This document shows, in pieces, positions 48,401 through 61,546 of a stretch of DNA of 64,000 nt. The stretch spans positions 993,032 to 1,057,031 of the forward strand of contig VZRZ01005967.1 in assembly GCA_013398175.1 (NCBI GenBank). Reading direction: 5' to 3'. Source of the DNA: Climacteris rufus. Its lineage: Eukaryota; Chordata; Aves; Passeriformes; Climacteridae. The position numbers and the translations under genes are program-made. The notes under the pieces are model-generated. The model had not been told where the DNA came from. It did no database searches and was given only the letters and a program-made list of their open reading frames with translations. Each line of letters opens with the position of its first letter. Position 1 is the first letter of the stretch.

Positions 48401-49887
48401 AACTTACTTTGGAAAGTAATTTCTCTGAGTATTTCTGTGTGAAGGTCGTTGCTTTCTGTGGAAGCAAAAGGCTGGAGGAAGCTTGGCTCTGGAGAGGGAG
48501 TAGGACAGTGTGAATGCCCTGGTGTTTTCATTGATGTCAATGGGTAGCTGAACAGTTCACCTGGTGAATGTCTTTGATTGCTGGAGTAAGATTGCAAGCA
48601 GATCAGCTTTTGCATAAGCTTTCACTGGAGTAAATGCCGTCTTTGAACAAACGCTGTCTTCATTTCCTTGCTTATTTATATGATCTTCTCTTTTGCTTCC
48701 TCTGCTCCTCTCAGTGGAGAACCAGTCCTGGGTTTCCTACATGGTTTTCTGTTTGTCTGTGTAGACATGGTATTGCCTTCTGGGTAAGGCTATCTGGCTT
48801 TAAGATAAACATAAAAGACAAAGATGCTTTTAAGAATTAATTGAGTTAGGCATAACACAATATGTTGGTTGTGTTTGTCATGGGTTTTGAAATTCAGCTG
48901 ATTCTGTATATCCAAAATAATTCTTTACTTCAAAACTGAACTACATCTATTTCTATCAAACGTGTGACTTTTTCTCACTGCTCTGCTCTGTCAGTACACA
49001 TTGGTGAGACCCGCTTACTCTTGGATTTTGGATGAAGCAGTGTTGCTTGAAAGCAGTTTCACAATGAGTGTGACTTGGTCAAAGTGAGCTCTGCAAAAGG
49101 CTATTTTCCTATCCTACTCCCACACCACATTCCCATCCCATCACATCCTGTCTCACGATGTGAGCACTCCTTTTTTTTTCCAAGCTGCTTCTGTGCACTA
49201 GATAGCTGACAGACCATTTCACACACACTTTGGCTGCCATCAGTTTGCACACTCAGAAAACTGGCCAGATGCTGTAGCAGATTGAGCCCAAGACCATTCC
49301 TATGCATTTCTGATCTGAACATCAGCCAGTACTTGAAGTACCAGAAACTTCTCAAGAAAGAATATTACTCTTTTCCTCCTTAAAATTTCCTGTCCCAAAC
49401 TATGAATGAGTTGGTACACAGCTCATTACCCTTTTTGCCAACCCTTGATAGGTCTTTTTCCTCAGTGGCACAGTGCCTGTGTTGCAGCTTACTCAGTGTG
49501 GTACGTTCACCCTGTTGTAGGGAGAACCTGTATAGGTAAAGATACATTCAACAGAGGTTGCAGGATGATACAGATGTGGTGCAACATCCCAAAGCAATGA
49601 AACTGCAAAGGTTGCCAACCTGCCAGCACTAAATTCCTTTCAATTAATTTTACAGAACTGCAGCAGTAACAGTGAACTCCTTATACACTTCTCCTTCTCA
49701 AAGACCTCAGCTGACTTGCCTTAGACAAAGCTAATCAGGCATCAAAAGGCACGAGCCAGAGCCGTAGAGCTTTGTCAGGACAACTGCTTTCAAACAAGCA
49801 TGACTCACTTGTCAAGCATGGCTCTCAGTCTGTGCAAAATCCTTCTGAGGAAAGCAGAAGAAACACTGATTAGGAGACATTTAAAGA
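42456..49887. other. Unique non-coding DNA, 7.4 kb
   Basis: No recognised exon, RNA or repeat. Frames reach 122 codons (45040-45408, minus) but are low in recognisable motifs and overlap other frames. Confidence 0.5.
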
Positions 49888-50027
49888 GATCCCTCGAGAC
49901 ATTTAAAACTAGACTGGACAAAGCAGTAGAAAGTGTACTGCAGGGAACAATCCTGCATTGGCATGGGGTATTGGTCTAAATGACCTAATAGGTCTTTTCT
50001 GCCTCTAATTTCTGTGATTTTATGACT
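49888..50027 (+). mobile_element. CR1 3' end, older subfamily
   Basis: ATCCCTCGAGACATTTAAAA, CTAGACTGGACAAAGC, GCAGGGAACAATCCTGCATT, TCTAAATGACCTAATAGGTC and the closing TTTCTGTGATTTTATGA are the familiar end of an old CR1 lineage. The copy is 5'-truncated. Confidence 0.9.
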
Positions 50028-51195
50028 GGAAATAACTTCTAACTTAAGAGGATTTAGATGGCAGGCATGGGCATGCAATATTTATGGCCGAACCTAAAGT
50101 AACTGCTACATTATGGAGTGTGTGAGCACTGGCAGTGGGTGACGACTGAGAAGGTAAATGTTGAGAGGAAAGCATGGGATTAGGCAGCAGTGGTAGAGTT
50201 AGGATAATGAGAATAGCTTTTTTTTTGCAAAAGGGTTACTTCTAATTAGAAGATGTGTAAGAGTCCTAACTACCACAGGTACCTTTCAATATATTTTACT
50301 GTAATTTGCTAACTTGTTAACTTTTTAAAACTTTTTGGACACTGGCAGTTGTTATTTTGTAGGTATATACAAAAACATGTTTAATTTTTCTTTCTTTGAG
50401 AGAATGTTGCAGGGCTTTCTCTGGTACAGGCTGAGCTCCTACAGCTCTTTAGCTCATTTTGCGTATTTGGGAGGAACTTTTAGTTAAATAGAAACTGCTG
50501 TGCCAAATTGCGACCTACTGATCATGCTGTGGACAAACCAGCTTGGAAATGCACACAGAGAATGGTTTCCTCATCTGTGCTTGCCTGCTCAGTTGTTATC
50601 AGCCATTCTTGACATTTACAAGTAATTTTGTCACTGACACACTCATGGAGCAGGGTTATTTATGAATGCTTCTTTCCTTTGTGTACAGGAGTTGAGGAAA
50701 GGGCGACTGGCGCAATGCAGAAAATCTGCATGTGGCACAGATGCATGCATGGTCTGAGCTAAAGGATGTGTCCTGACTTTGTGATTATGTGGCCATAGCA
50801 ATTACATAGCTTATTTAATCAAGTAGCATCCACTCTGGTGTCTTCATTTTCTTTATTAAAAAAAGAAAAAAGACATCACTAATTATCAGCTAGACATGTG
50901 GAGCTAATTACTGTGACTTTGATGTTCTGTTTTTTGCTTCCTGACTTTTATGTTATCCCTTTAAATGCTTCTGCTCAAAATGCACATTTTTTATATGTGT
51001 GCAACTGGGAAACTTTGCAATAGTTAACTGAAAAGGGAAGTATTTTGATTTCCTGTCTATCTGGGTGCACAGACACTGAGACACTCTAGTACAAGGATCC
51101 TGAAAATGTATCAGGATTAACCTGAAGTAATCTTCCTCATCTTCCCCCTTTTTCTTTGCAAGGGGAGGGAGTGTGAGATCAGGATTTTATGGATG
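50028..51195. other. Unique non-coding DNA
   Basis: Nothing recognisable. AT-rich sequence at 50800-50990 with several ATTA cores is a weak candidate for a conserved non-coding element. Confidence 0.45.
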
Positions 51196-51290
51196 GGACT
51201 AGTACTCCAGGAGTGTAGAGTGTAACTCTGACTCTACTATGATCTTGGGTAAGTCATTTAACATCTATTCTCCTTAGTTTCTCTCTGTGC
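51196..51290 (+). mobile_element. MIR-type SINE remnant
   Basis: CTCTGACTCTACTATGATC followed by TTGGGTAAGTCATTTAAC and CTTAGTTTCTCTCTGTGC matches the MIR core (CTGTGTGACC, TTGGGCAAGTCACTTAACC, CTCAGTTTC). MIR-type elements predate the amniote radiation, so a degraded copy in a bird is expected. An A18 run follows directly. Confidence 0.6.
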
Positions 51291-51308
51291 AAAAAAAAAA
51301 AAAAAAAA
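51291..51308. repeat. Poly(A) run of 18
   Basis: Eighteen uninterrupted A directly after the MIR remnant. MIR tails are not poly(A), so this is probably a later expansion or a separate event. Confidence 0.85.
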
Positions 51309-54300
51309 TTGCAATCTCTTCTTCAGGCAACTGATATGACGTGTAATTTGTGTGTGTAGAAGTGCTTATAAATCCTTAAATTAAGAAAGGAACAGAGGAA
51401 TAAGTAGCCATTAATACTAGTGTCACCAGAATAGGTATGTTAGCTTGCTCCTACAATTCTCTGAAATGTTGGATTTTCCATATGTTGCAGTTTGATTGAA
51501 TGACCAATCCTCTTCTCCTTTCCTTTAGCTTCATTAACCTGTTCTGAAAGAGGAGAACAAAGAATCAATTGAAATATGTAAGACTGGAAAGTTTAACATA
51601 CTACAGCACTTAACTACAGTCTGCAGAATATTTAAAGTGTGGTTCCACTCTGAAGTTGGCAAGCTAAGGCAATACCTATGTGGAGCACTAAAGCCGTTGG
51701 ATGCTGCATTTTATTCTGTAGAAATAGAATTTGCAATGCTTGATATTTATTGCCTCTCTGTGATTTTTGTATGATATTTGCTCAGCTGACAAATGAAAGG
51801 AGGCAGGTACCCAAATGTCAGATATGTCAACTTATCCCCAGACTCCAAGCAGGAGCTGAGTCTATTATGTGTGTTGACAGCAGGGGTAAAAGTTCTGATA
51901 TTGTGTTAATTCCTTTCCCAGAGATTCTCTATCTACCTGTCTTCAAATGCAGTTCCTCTTCTGACTGCCTTTCTTGGATATGCTCAAGGGTGAATGAATA
52001 CAGCACAGTGAGAAGTGTGGATGAGACATAAGAGGAAGTTGCACTAAAAATGCCCATTTCTGGTCAGAGTAAACAAAACCCATGCCTTTCCTTTTACAAC
52101 AGAAATATGTCATTTTTATTGTTACGTGGTTCACCCTGCAAGTTTAATGGAAGTGCCATGCTTCTGCTTTTTTCTACTCTGTTCAATTTTATCTGAATTT
52201 TGTCCCATTCATCCGCAGGGCTGTTGACTTTGTGTTTTCACTGCTTGTAATTCATAATCCTTCCTAGAGATTCTGCCTGCAAAGAAAGGACCAGACATAC
52301 CTGCACTGGGGAAATACTGAGTTTCAGTCAGTCTTCCAATGTGTTTTCATTGTTTAGCTACTGTTAGCTGTAGGCAACAACAGTGGAAGGGGCACATTCA
52401 TAAAAGCTATTAGAATGATTCTCAAACTGCCTTTTCTTTCTTTTCTTCTTAGTTTGCACTGTTTGGAAATCATTATAAGCCACTCTACATGTTTATATAC
52501 CTACACATTCACATTTTTTATTGGTTACATAAAACCTTTCTCCCCTATGTGCATGAATCCATAAAAGCAGCATAAGGAGTGGAAAACACGACAGGTCTGG
52601 AGAATTTATGTGCATAAGAATGCTGCAGCCTAGGAAAGGGAAAGAATATACAAATGCTTCTTTCTCACATTCCGCCTCTTCAGTGATCTTGATTATAGCA
52701 CACACAAGAACTGGGTGACAGCTGCTTGTCCACCATTATTCCTCAAATGGTCAACCCCCTCCTCTGCCACATGGTGTGTTTATCTTGGCCACCTACCCAC
52801 CTCTTCAATATTATTAGCAGTGTGATGATTTATACTGTAAACTGTAAAAATTTCAGTCAAAGGATGGATCCAGTGCTATTGAAACATGTTTTGACATCCA
52901 TAGTCAGATCAGGGAAAAACATATATTTTCTTTTTCCATGAAAATAATCTGGAACTCTTTTTTTTTATTATTTCTGATTGACAATAACTTACAAGACACA
53001 GTTGTCAGTTGCTCAATAACATTGGATTTCACTGAAAACCTGACATCACCTACTGCCAAATGAGGGATTTTCAGCAGATCACAAATGTTTTTAAATCAAA
53101 AACTCATTTCTTCAGTGGTAAAAAGAAAAAAGCCCCAAAACCCAGAATGTCTGTGTTGCTTGTGATTGTTTGAGCCTTAATGCAAGTAGTTCGGTTTCTA
53201 CAGATTGCAGCATCTGAGAGAGGTACTTTTTAGTACTGAATCATTTCAAAATTGCATACTGTAGAAGACACCAATGCCACTTAGGATTTTGCTTACAGTG
53301 GTGGAAGAAATTGTGTTTGTAATCTCAGAAAAAGGAGATGAGTTGGAAAGTTAGGTGTCCATAATTCCAGACTCCAGCTCTTGCCACTGAGGAATTCTCT
53401 GGTGGGGAAATATTGGATGAATCACTTTGCCCATCACTGGGCTGGCTCATGGCTGTTCAGCAATGTAGAAAACTGGTACTTTGTGGCCTTGAAGAAGAGG
53501 CAAAAAATTTTCAGAGCATGATGGTAGCCTAAAACCAGATTTGGATGTTTTACAGTTTCCTCCTGTGGTCTTATTCAGCATCCTTTGATCTGTAGAATTA
53601 AACAACTAGCCAGTCAACCTTACTGCTTTGAACTTTTTTTTCCATTGACAAAACAAAAGCAGCAACTATTGCCTATATGTCTTTGAAACGGTCCTGCAGT
53701 CCTCTCAAGAAGATAGTCACATTCAACATTTCATTATTGCTGCTGTAAATTCTGTGCAAATATGCTTCTGTGTTCAAAAATAAACATCTTTGATAGATTT
53801 AGGTTTGGTTATCTTAATTGACAAACTGAAATTAGATCCACATAGATAGGAAAATGCTGTGACTATGCTACAGGGTCTCATGGAGTAAATCCCTTCCTTA
53901 AAATGCTAATTGTTCTTCTGGTATGGGATTATACAAAGAACAATAGCATATCTTCTGACAGAAAAAACAGCTTTTATATCAAATAATCTCCCGGAAACTG
54001 AATACAGAACCCAGAACAAGCCCTTTGGCAAGAGCTCACATGTTCTTGTATTCTTCCTTAAGGAAGTCAGGTTTTCTGGTTTCAATACTTTCTCTTTCCA
54101 AATTTCCAGACTCAATACTTTTATGGTTCTGAATATTCCAGATCATCTGGAATGGGTTTAAAGAACAGATTGGAGAATGGAGCAGATTAAGACAAGCAAT
54201 CTCTTATCCCACAGAACAACCTCTCAGCATTCTTTGTTTCTGAAGCCATTCAGCACACCAAGAATTGCATCAGTTTAACTATTTTCAACCTAACACAGCT

Positions 54301-54405
54301 GTAAGGAAGGCAGATTTTAAGAGCTCTGAGAATGGTTCATATTCATATAAATCATATAAATAAAATCTGGTTGGTTTTGCTTACTTATTAAGAAATTAAG
54401 CACAC

Positions 54406-54421
54406 TGTGTGTGTGTGTGTA
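54406..54421. repeat. (TG)n microsatellite
   Basis: Eight TG units after CACAC. Confidence 0.85.
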
Positions 54422-56709
54422 TTTTGAAATTACTAATGCTTTTGTTAAATTGTCTAAAATAAAGTAGCATAGTGGGTTTAGATTTTGCATAAATAAACTT
54501 AAATTTTTAGTTAGACAAGTTTTAAAATAAGACAGATACAAACGTTTAAAGGAGTGCCTAAACAATTTTAAAACTCTTTAGCTTCCCCCATGTTGCTTTT
54601 CTATGTCTCTGCTTTTTACAGTAACTTTAATGTGAAAGGTACATTTTTTGCAGTAAACTTTGCTGAATACAGACATTATCTTCTTGGAAGATTTTAACTG
54701 AAAGTCTGGTTAATCATAAGCTTTTGAAATGATTCATTCAGGCTTTGGTCTATTGTCAGATGTGGTTTGGAAAATTCCCACCTTTGCTTATGATGTATTT
54801 CTGGACCAGAGGCAACCAACCAAACAGCATAGGAAATTTAAATTAACTATAGCATGAATTTCATGCTTCTGAGAGATGGCTGGAGATTGAAAAGAAGAAA
54901 ATTTGCTTTTTGTGTTGCATCTGTTATTGTTCTTTCAAGTATTTTGGTTTCAAACGGAGGAATGGAAGGAGGAACGCATTTCTTTGCACTTGAACTCTGT
55001 AATACTTGCTCTCCCTTTCATTACATACCAGTGAAGGTGGAATTAAAGAGACAAGTATAAACACTATGTTGTATATATCTGATGCAGATTTGCTGAGAGA
55101 ACTGCTGAGTAATCACTCCCTTGCTGGCATTGGCCAAGATGGTACTGGGCTGCAGGACTATGGAGCCATATAAGCCCCATCTTTCGCTTCCTACCCCATT
55201 CCTGATCTTCTCATTTTGCCTGGGATACTTGGGGTCTGCCTCAGCTCACCATTCATTGTGGGAGCAGCTGCCTTGCATCCCAGATCCCCACTCTGTATTT
55301 GGATTTTCATTGTGTGAGAGAGCAGAGAGGAAAAAATACATGTGCATGTTCAGCCTATGTTGATTGATTGTTCCTTAGCTATGAAACAATTTTCTGTACA
55401 ATTATGTCTTTGCAGATGACAGAAGCCATTTAGTCTAATGACCATAATAATTAATTTTCATTATAAATCAGATTAGTTAATGATGCTGTAGTCTACGTTC
55501 TCCACAGAACTAAAACACAGTATCTTTCGTGAGCTCTCAAAACATATAATTTGCTATATAAGGCACTGCTTTAGAGACTTTTGACTCAATAAGAATTGTA
55601 TTGACTGTCTTTGACCTCCAGGATTCGACGGGAAGACCTACTGTCCCAAGGTCAGGTCCTTGCTAATACCTTTCCATTTGCAGCCACAGGCGCAAAATAG
55701 CCAAGGCTGAAGACTCACTGATTTTATAGCATGTTAGTGGGCAAAATTATTTAAGCCTTTTTTTTTTTTTCTCCTTAGCTGTAAAAAGTTATGACAGAGC
55801 AAACAGTATTCTGGGGACAAGGCAGTGGGGTTTTTTTGTTTTATTTCCAGAATAATGTTCTTGCTGAATTTTTCTAAACTTTGGTCCTGTGGTCACTCTA
55901 ATACACATAAACACCATCTGTAAAATATTTAAGTGGGTAGTGAGCAAACAATCAAAACTTAGTATAGGTTGTATTTGTATTTGTACCATTTTGTCTTTTG
56001 CAGAAGACAATCTATGAGCTTTCTTCAGAAAATTCACAGGCTTCTTGAATGAAGAAAGGTAAGAGGCGTTCTCTACAACAATTTTGCAGAAAAGCTGTAT
56101 TTCTTATTTCAGGCAAAAAACCTACTAAAACTAGTCAAATACCTGACTGACATGTTTAATTTTCTCCATTCTTAAAGTCTGTGTGCTGAGGTGAATAGAC
56201 TGTGTTTATTAATGGTGAGTATGCAATGAAGCATGTGGATAATCAGTGTGCAGATAGTGACTTTTGATTATTTTAATTTAGGATATTAAACTGTCCATTA
56301 TTCTTGGTGTGAAATGGGCCACCATCTTATGTGGTGCTGTTCTCTAACTGAATGTTTGTAGTCATGCAAAGTATTGTCAAAGCAAAGATTAACAAACTAA
56401 ATTTAGTGATAAATATACAGTGAATTATCTGGTTTGCAGTAAGTGCAGGAGAAGCAAAGCCTTGTACATGTAGTCAAAGCACTGCACTGGTCTTGCCTTT
56501 CTGGTGGGCTCAGTGAACACACTTTGGGATGCCATTCTGTTCATTGGCTTCACTGAAGGAATTGTATTGGGTCAAAATAAAACTAAATAAACCAAAGGAA
56601 AAGAGTTAGAAAAGAGAGACAAGAAAACAGAAAGTGAAGATCTGTAAGAAAGTTAATAGCACTTCATTTCATAGACTGACATTTTTGACTATGTGTTACC
56701 AGAAAGATA

Positions 56710-56726
56710 AAAAGAGAGAGAGAGAT
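56710..56726. repeat. (GA)n microsatellite
   Basis: Short AGAGAG run in purine-rich sequence. Confidence 0.75.
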
Positions 56727-58299
56727 AAGTAGATACCCAAACTGGAAAACTAGACAAGGAGTAACAAGAAAGTGAAGTGGGGATTGCATAGGCAATATGA
56801 AGAGGAGTTAAGAATCATTTATACAAGAGAGGATATAGCTATTCAGGCTACAGAGATGACGTGGCAAATCTGTGTCTGACCAAGGAAAGTTGGAAAGTAT
56901 TGTTTCATTAAATTGTGCCTCATTTCTATTCTTGTCATTAGCACATAACTGATTAAAATAATGTTATATGAGCTGGCACAGGCTTGTCAGTTCCTCTTTG
57001 TACAACATTGTTAAGTGTGGTGCTCTTCTCCAGCAATAACCTAAGTCACATCCCGCTCCTAGGTTAATTTATGGACTTAATTTTTAATCCATGTATTCCA
57101 TTAAAATTGAATTTGTTAAAAGAAGATCACTGTCAGGATGGTGGTATATTTCCTATGTAACAGCACTGCATTTAGACTCTGAAAATACTGGACTGCTTAA
57201 CTGTCCCATTTTCTCAGATATCTTCAAAAAGGGAGAAGACTTAAAAAAATACCAAACTGCAGATGTGCAAAGGTCAGTGGTACTGTGTTATGACAGAGCT
57301 GGAGGGAATGCATGCACCTTCCAGCTTTGGCACAATGTGATGGCAGCACTGCTGACTCAGCTGCCGGAGAGCTCTTGCCTCTGCTGGGCACCAGGAGCAG
57401 CACTTGCTGCAGCGGGAAGCTCTGCTCCCGCAGGTGCAGCCAGCCCTGGGGACGGGGCAGGTATGCGTCTGCTCAGGCAATCTGGAAAACTTCCTCTTAC
57501 CTTTTAACTAAATGCATTTTTTTGTATTAAAAAAAAGAATTGGTTTCAAGTTGTTATTTTTAGCCCCCAAATATTTTTCTGGCTTGCAGTTGGGAAGTGG
57601 TTTCTTAATTAAAATAAAAAAAATATAAAGTGAGGAATGCAAGTACATAAAGTGAACTTGATTGATTTTACCAATGTTTAGTTTCTAATACAGAAAAGGC
57701 CCTGCCATAACTACAAAGAATATACAGCTTCTGAGAGTTTTACTTCTAAATTTGTGTCTGAAAGAACTTCAAGTTTATTCTATAATACCTGTCTGTGTTC
57801 TAAATAAAGGGCTTCTAGAGGGCGTGAGGTGGAATGCAGAGCACACTCTTTTGCTGTAGAGGAAAAGCAAAATCAGTAAAGTCCACTTTTATTTCTTCCA
57901 CTGCAAAACCTCTGAGTCTCGTTTCTGTGTGTATTTGCTTCAAATACAAACTAAGGAGTTTTCAGAATTTCTTTTCCCTTTCTTCAGTAAGAAGTCAAAT
58001 GTAATTTTTGTGTTTTTAAAGAAATAATGGGATTGTTCATAAAGAAAACTGTTGTTTATGGTTGTTCATAAAAAAAGTGTCTGCAAATAAGAAGAAGGTC
58101 CTCAATTCTGATCACCATAAAATCAAAGGGAGGCTGAATCTCATGCCAGTGCATTATGTATTTTGTGGCCACTGAAGGGGTGAAATATTCCCTCTTCCAG
58201 GATTTCCCCCTCTCTGTTGCTCTCATTGAGGAATGCAGTAGCCACTCAAACATCCTTTGCTGTGCTTTAGAAATGAGGCATACAAAAAATGGATGTTTT

Positions 58300-58388
58300 A
58301 ACTGAGAAGCTGGATTCAAATTCTACAGGAACAAGTGACAGCTTGATCTGTCTGTAACTTAGTTACCTCATCTGTAAAGTACTCTTTT
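58300..58388 (+). mobile_element. MIR/AmnSINE-type SINE remnant (tentative)
   Basis: GCTGGATTCAAATTCTAC and then GTAACTTAGTTACCTCATC and TGTAAAGTACTC resemble the MIR or AmnSINE core and 3' region (GGTTCAAATCC, CTCAGTTTCCTCATCTGTAAA). The middle is too diverged to choose between the families. Confidence 0.5.
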
Positions 58389-58837
58389 ATATTAACTTTA
58401 ATACCACAGCCATTGCTACCAGAGCTGAATGTCTGCCAACCATACATTAAGCTATATGACTATACATCATTCAAATTATTTGGTTCTTTCATCCTTTTCT
58501 TACAGAAGGACATGTGCACACAGTTTGGGGATTTGGGGTTGCCGTTTGTCAGAGTTTCCAGTTGTCCTGTCTGACTTTGGTCTTGCTATTGTTATTAACA
58601 CTGCCAGGCCTGCTCAGATGCATCTGCAACACAAAGCACCCAATGTATGTCTGGAGATGGCACCACCACCTGGGTTTAATCAGATTTTTAAGATGTGGGG
58701 TTTTTTTTTCAGATAGATATCTCTTTATGTTAGAAAAAGCAAGACAAAGAACTGAGGCTTGTGTTTGAAATGGGAGGTGGTTAGAATTGTCGTGGTCTTT
58801 ATTTTATTGGAGGAATTATTTTTGTTTTCTATGTAAC

Positions 58838-58853
58838 TTTTTTTTTTTTTTTT
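58838..58853. repeat. Poly(T) run
   Basis: About 16 consecutive T. Confidence 0.85.
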
Positions 58854-59300
58854 AATAATTGGTTGGTTTTTTTAAATGGTGGACACCATTTCTGTCCCCA
58901 GAAAGTCCTTGCTTGCAGAAAGTGTTGTGTTTTCCTTTAGGGAAAGAACTTAATTGCTCCAGGGAGTGAAAATCTTGACCATGTTTCACATCTTGAAGGT
59001 TTGGACAGTAATTCAGAGCTGCTGGGCTCAGCCCATTGCATGCCCAGACCTACCTCAAGGCAAAGCTGCATTGATAACATCCATTACTGACTGTAGGAGG
59101 TACAGACACTGAAAAATAATATCTAAGATGGACAGACATATTTTTACTTGAAGGGAGTCTCAGAACACAAGTGACCTGTGATCAAACCACGCAGCACAAG
59201 TTTGATGAAGTACCAGCAGACAGAGGTGAATTAGGAATGAGGTGACAGCCAGAATAGCTTTGCTTTTACTCATATGTGTTTCAACATTAACGTTATTTTA

Positions 59301-59340
59301 ACACACACACAGACACACACACACACACAGACACACACAC
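59301..59340. repeat. (CA)n microsatellite with periodic CAGA interruptions
   Basis: ACACACACAC is broken by AG at about 59311 and 59329, giving a weak higher-order period of about 18 bp. Confidence 0.9.
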
Positions 59341-60985
59341 TCTAACTTACTCTTCCTGAATAAAAAACTCCAGGCATTGCTCCAAACTGTTACACCACAG
59401 TCTACCCTCAGGCAAAATTGCCAATTTCTGCAACGGGTGCTTTTATGGAACTGAATTTTAAGGCTGAGCTGCTACACAGTATCTCTTTTTTGGTTTTTCT
59501 TATGTTACGGAACATCCTTGTGTGCCTATCTGGCATAGCTATTGTGAGTTATATTTACTGACTGGAAACTTGGCAAGTCTGATATTTGTTCTCGGTAACA
59601 AGATACTACCCACAGTTTTTACTTACTGGGCTCTGCAGCAGCCAGGTGGAACATACATCATTAGTTTACTGAATAATGAATATACTTTAAATCATGATTC
59701 AAAAATTCTCAGTTACAGTATATTAAATTAGTTAAAAAAAAATAAAACTGGCTTTCCATAGTAGAATTAGCGAAATCAAAATAGGCTTTTTATCAACTTT
59801 ATTGAAACTAATTCAACTTTCCAAGAACTAAAAATTGGTTTCCTGTCTTGACTGTTTTGGAATTACTTACTGTCATCTGTTTCAGACGTTAAAGGATATG
59901 ATTTAATATCAGCAATAAGGCCCCTGTTCCTACTTTGGCAGGTGTTAATTATTTAAACACTACTCATTTAAATTTGTTTCCAATCACTCTTTTGAATGAT
60001 TTGCTTTGCATGTTTCTTCATGTGCAATTTCTGCACACACAAATAAAATAGGGGGAAAAGTCCCCTAATCAGTAGCTCTGTTTCTTCCCTTTTCAGCCTA
60101 TCTTTAGATAGGGAGGTAGAAACAGAGGGATATTTAATGGGTGATGGTTTTCAATGATGGAATATAATATATAATACATCATTTTTATCTTCTTTGTAAT
60201 AATAAAAAGTTGTTCTCTTAGGGAGAGTGCAGTGGTTTGTGCATGCTAATGGCTGTACTCTGTGTGAATGAATTGTGAAATGGGTCACAGTTCCTGAAGC
60301 ATTCATCAAGGCTGGAACAATACAAACAGACTTCTTCGGGAAAAAAACGGGGAAAGAAATCTCTAAAATAAATACAGTCATTCCTCCACACCTATGATAC
60401 CACCAGTTTACTTGGAGCAACAAAAACACAGTTGTAAGAATATTGTCTGGTTCTATACAGCTACTTATTGATAAGAAGAGAAATTGCTCCCTTGCTGTAT
60501 ATGCCTGAATTATCGTCCACCATCATGTTAGACTCATCCTACCTTTTTTTCTTTTTTTTAATTTAACCTTTGCCTTGCTTTACAGCACTGCACCAAAGAA
60601 ACAGGAACTCTTAGCTCTGTACAACAGACCTATGTCTGGTGTGAAGTGAAATTCTCATTCTGTGACAGATAACTTGCAATTTAATACATAATTCTTGTCA
60701 GTAGAATAACATAAGGGAAAGCTAGACCAGAGGGAAAGCCAGCCATAAGAGAGGGAATTTTATGCACCACTGGGAAATGAGAAGCTGACAACTATAGGTA
60801 TTTCAGTTCTACAAGGCAACTCATTTCGTCGTGGTAATAAATGGAAAAGGTGGGTGTTTGTTTAGATTTAGGCCACTCGGTAATGATTTTAACACTCAGC
60901 TAAGCCTCTTGCCAAGACAAGCACTCCAAAGCCAAAATCTGTAATGAACTCTCATCTTCTCGATTATAGATTCAGCCCTGACCAA

Positions 60986-61546
60986 AGTGATATCCAATAT
61001 TCCCCTCCCCGCTCCACAAGTGCAGAGACGTGCTGATGGACGTGCGAGCAGCCAGGGCCTGCATGGCTCCCGCAGCTCCCCGAGACCCTGCAGCCCACCC
61101 AGCTGCCATGCCGGGGCACCAGCCCCTGCCACCTCCCATTTCCCCTTCTCCTTGCTCCCCCCATCTCTGTTTCATGGAAAGAGTGAGAGCAGAGAGAGAG
61201 AAATAGTGCCAGTGATGCTGGGAGGAGGAGAAGGAGAGGATGAAGGGACCGTCCTCCCTCCACCTCCGGGATCCTCCCAGCCCCTTCCAGTGAGTGTGAG
61301 ACTGACTCAGTGGAGCCAGCTTGTGATTTTGTTGGCAGGTCTCTGCTGGCTGGCTGAGTGCAGACATGGCTTCTGAAGAACTGTGACAGTGGGCAAGGGA
61401 TACATGGCTCTGCAGCGCTCTGCTTCTCTTAGTCTGTGTCCTCTCCTTCTTGCTGCTGCTTCAAGTGATCTTTAGTATCTCCTCCTCACTTGCACTTGTC
61501 ACCACGCTCACTCTTTCTGATGCTTGTTCAGCAAAAAACATAGAAG
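60986..61546 (+). promoter_or_regulatory. GC-rich, modestly CpG-enriched patch; possible promoter or first exon
   Basis: GC content and CpG density rise from about 60990 to 61290, with roughly ten CpGs in 400 bp against few in the surroundings. Downstream an ATG at 61450 opens a frame whose first residues are hydrophobic (MLLLQVIFS, then LALVTTLTL) and signal-peptide-like. This frame reaches AAG|GTAATT at 61546/61547, a weak donor-like site. An ATG at 61404 would give a 23-codon upstream frame. I do not recognise the protein and minus-strand frames of 78-131 codons overlap the patch, so this is only a candidate. Confidence 0.2.

Larger units (their letters stand above)
51309..58299. other. 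Unique non-coding DNA, 7 kb
   Basis: AT-rich, with a GC-richer patch at about 57300-57470. A plus-strand frame of 138 codons (57091-57507) spans the patch. It shows no domain I know, and a 68-codon minus-strand frame overlaps it, so I do not call it a gene. Confidence 0.5.
58389..60985. other. Unique non-coding DNA
   Basis: A pyrimidine tract ending TTACAG at about 58505 is followed by two overlapping plus-strand frames (58429-58716 and 58514-58768). It looks like a splice acceptor, but neither frame is recognisable. Two simple repeats are listed separately. Confidence 0.4.

Noticed and set aside
58505..58768. Pyrimidine tract plus TTACAG followed by open frames, possibly an exon
   Set aside because: No recognisable protein, two competing frames and no clear donor site; acceptor-like sequences are frequent by chance.
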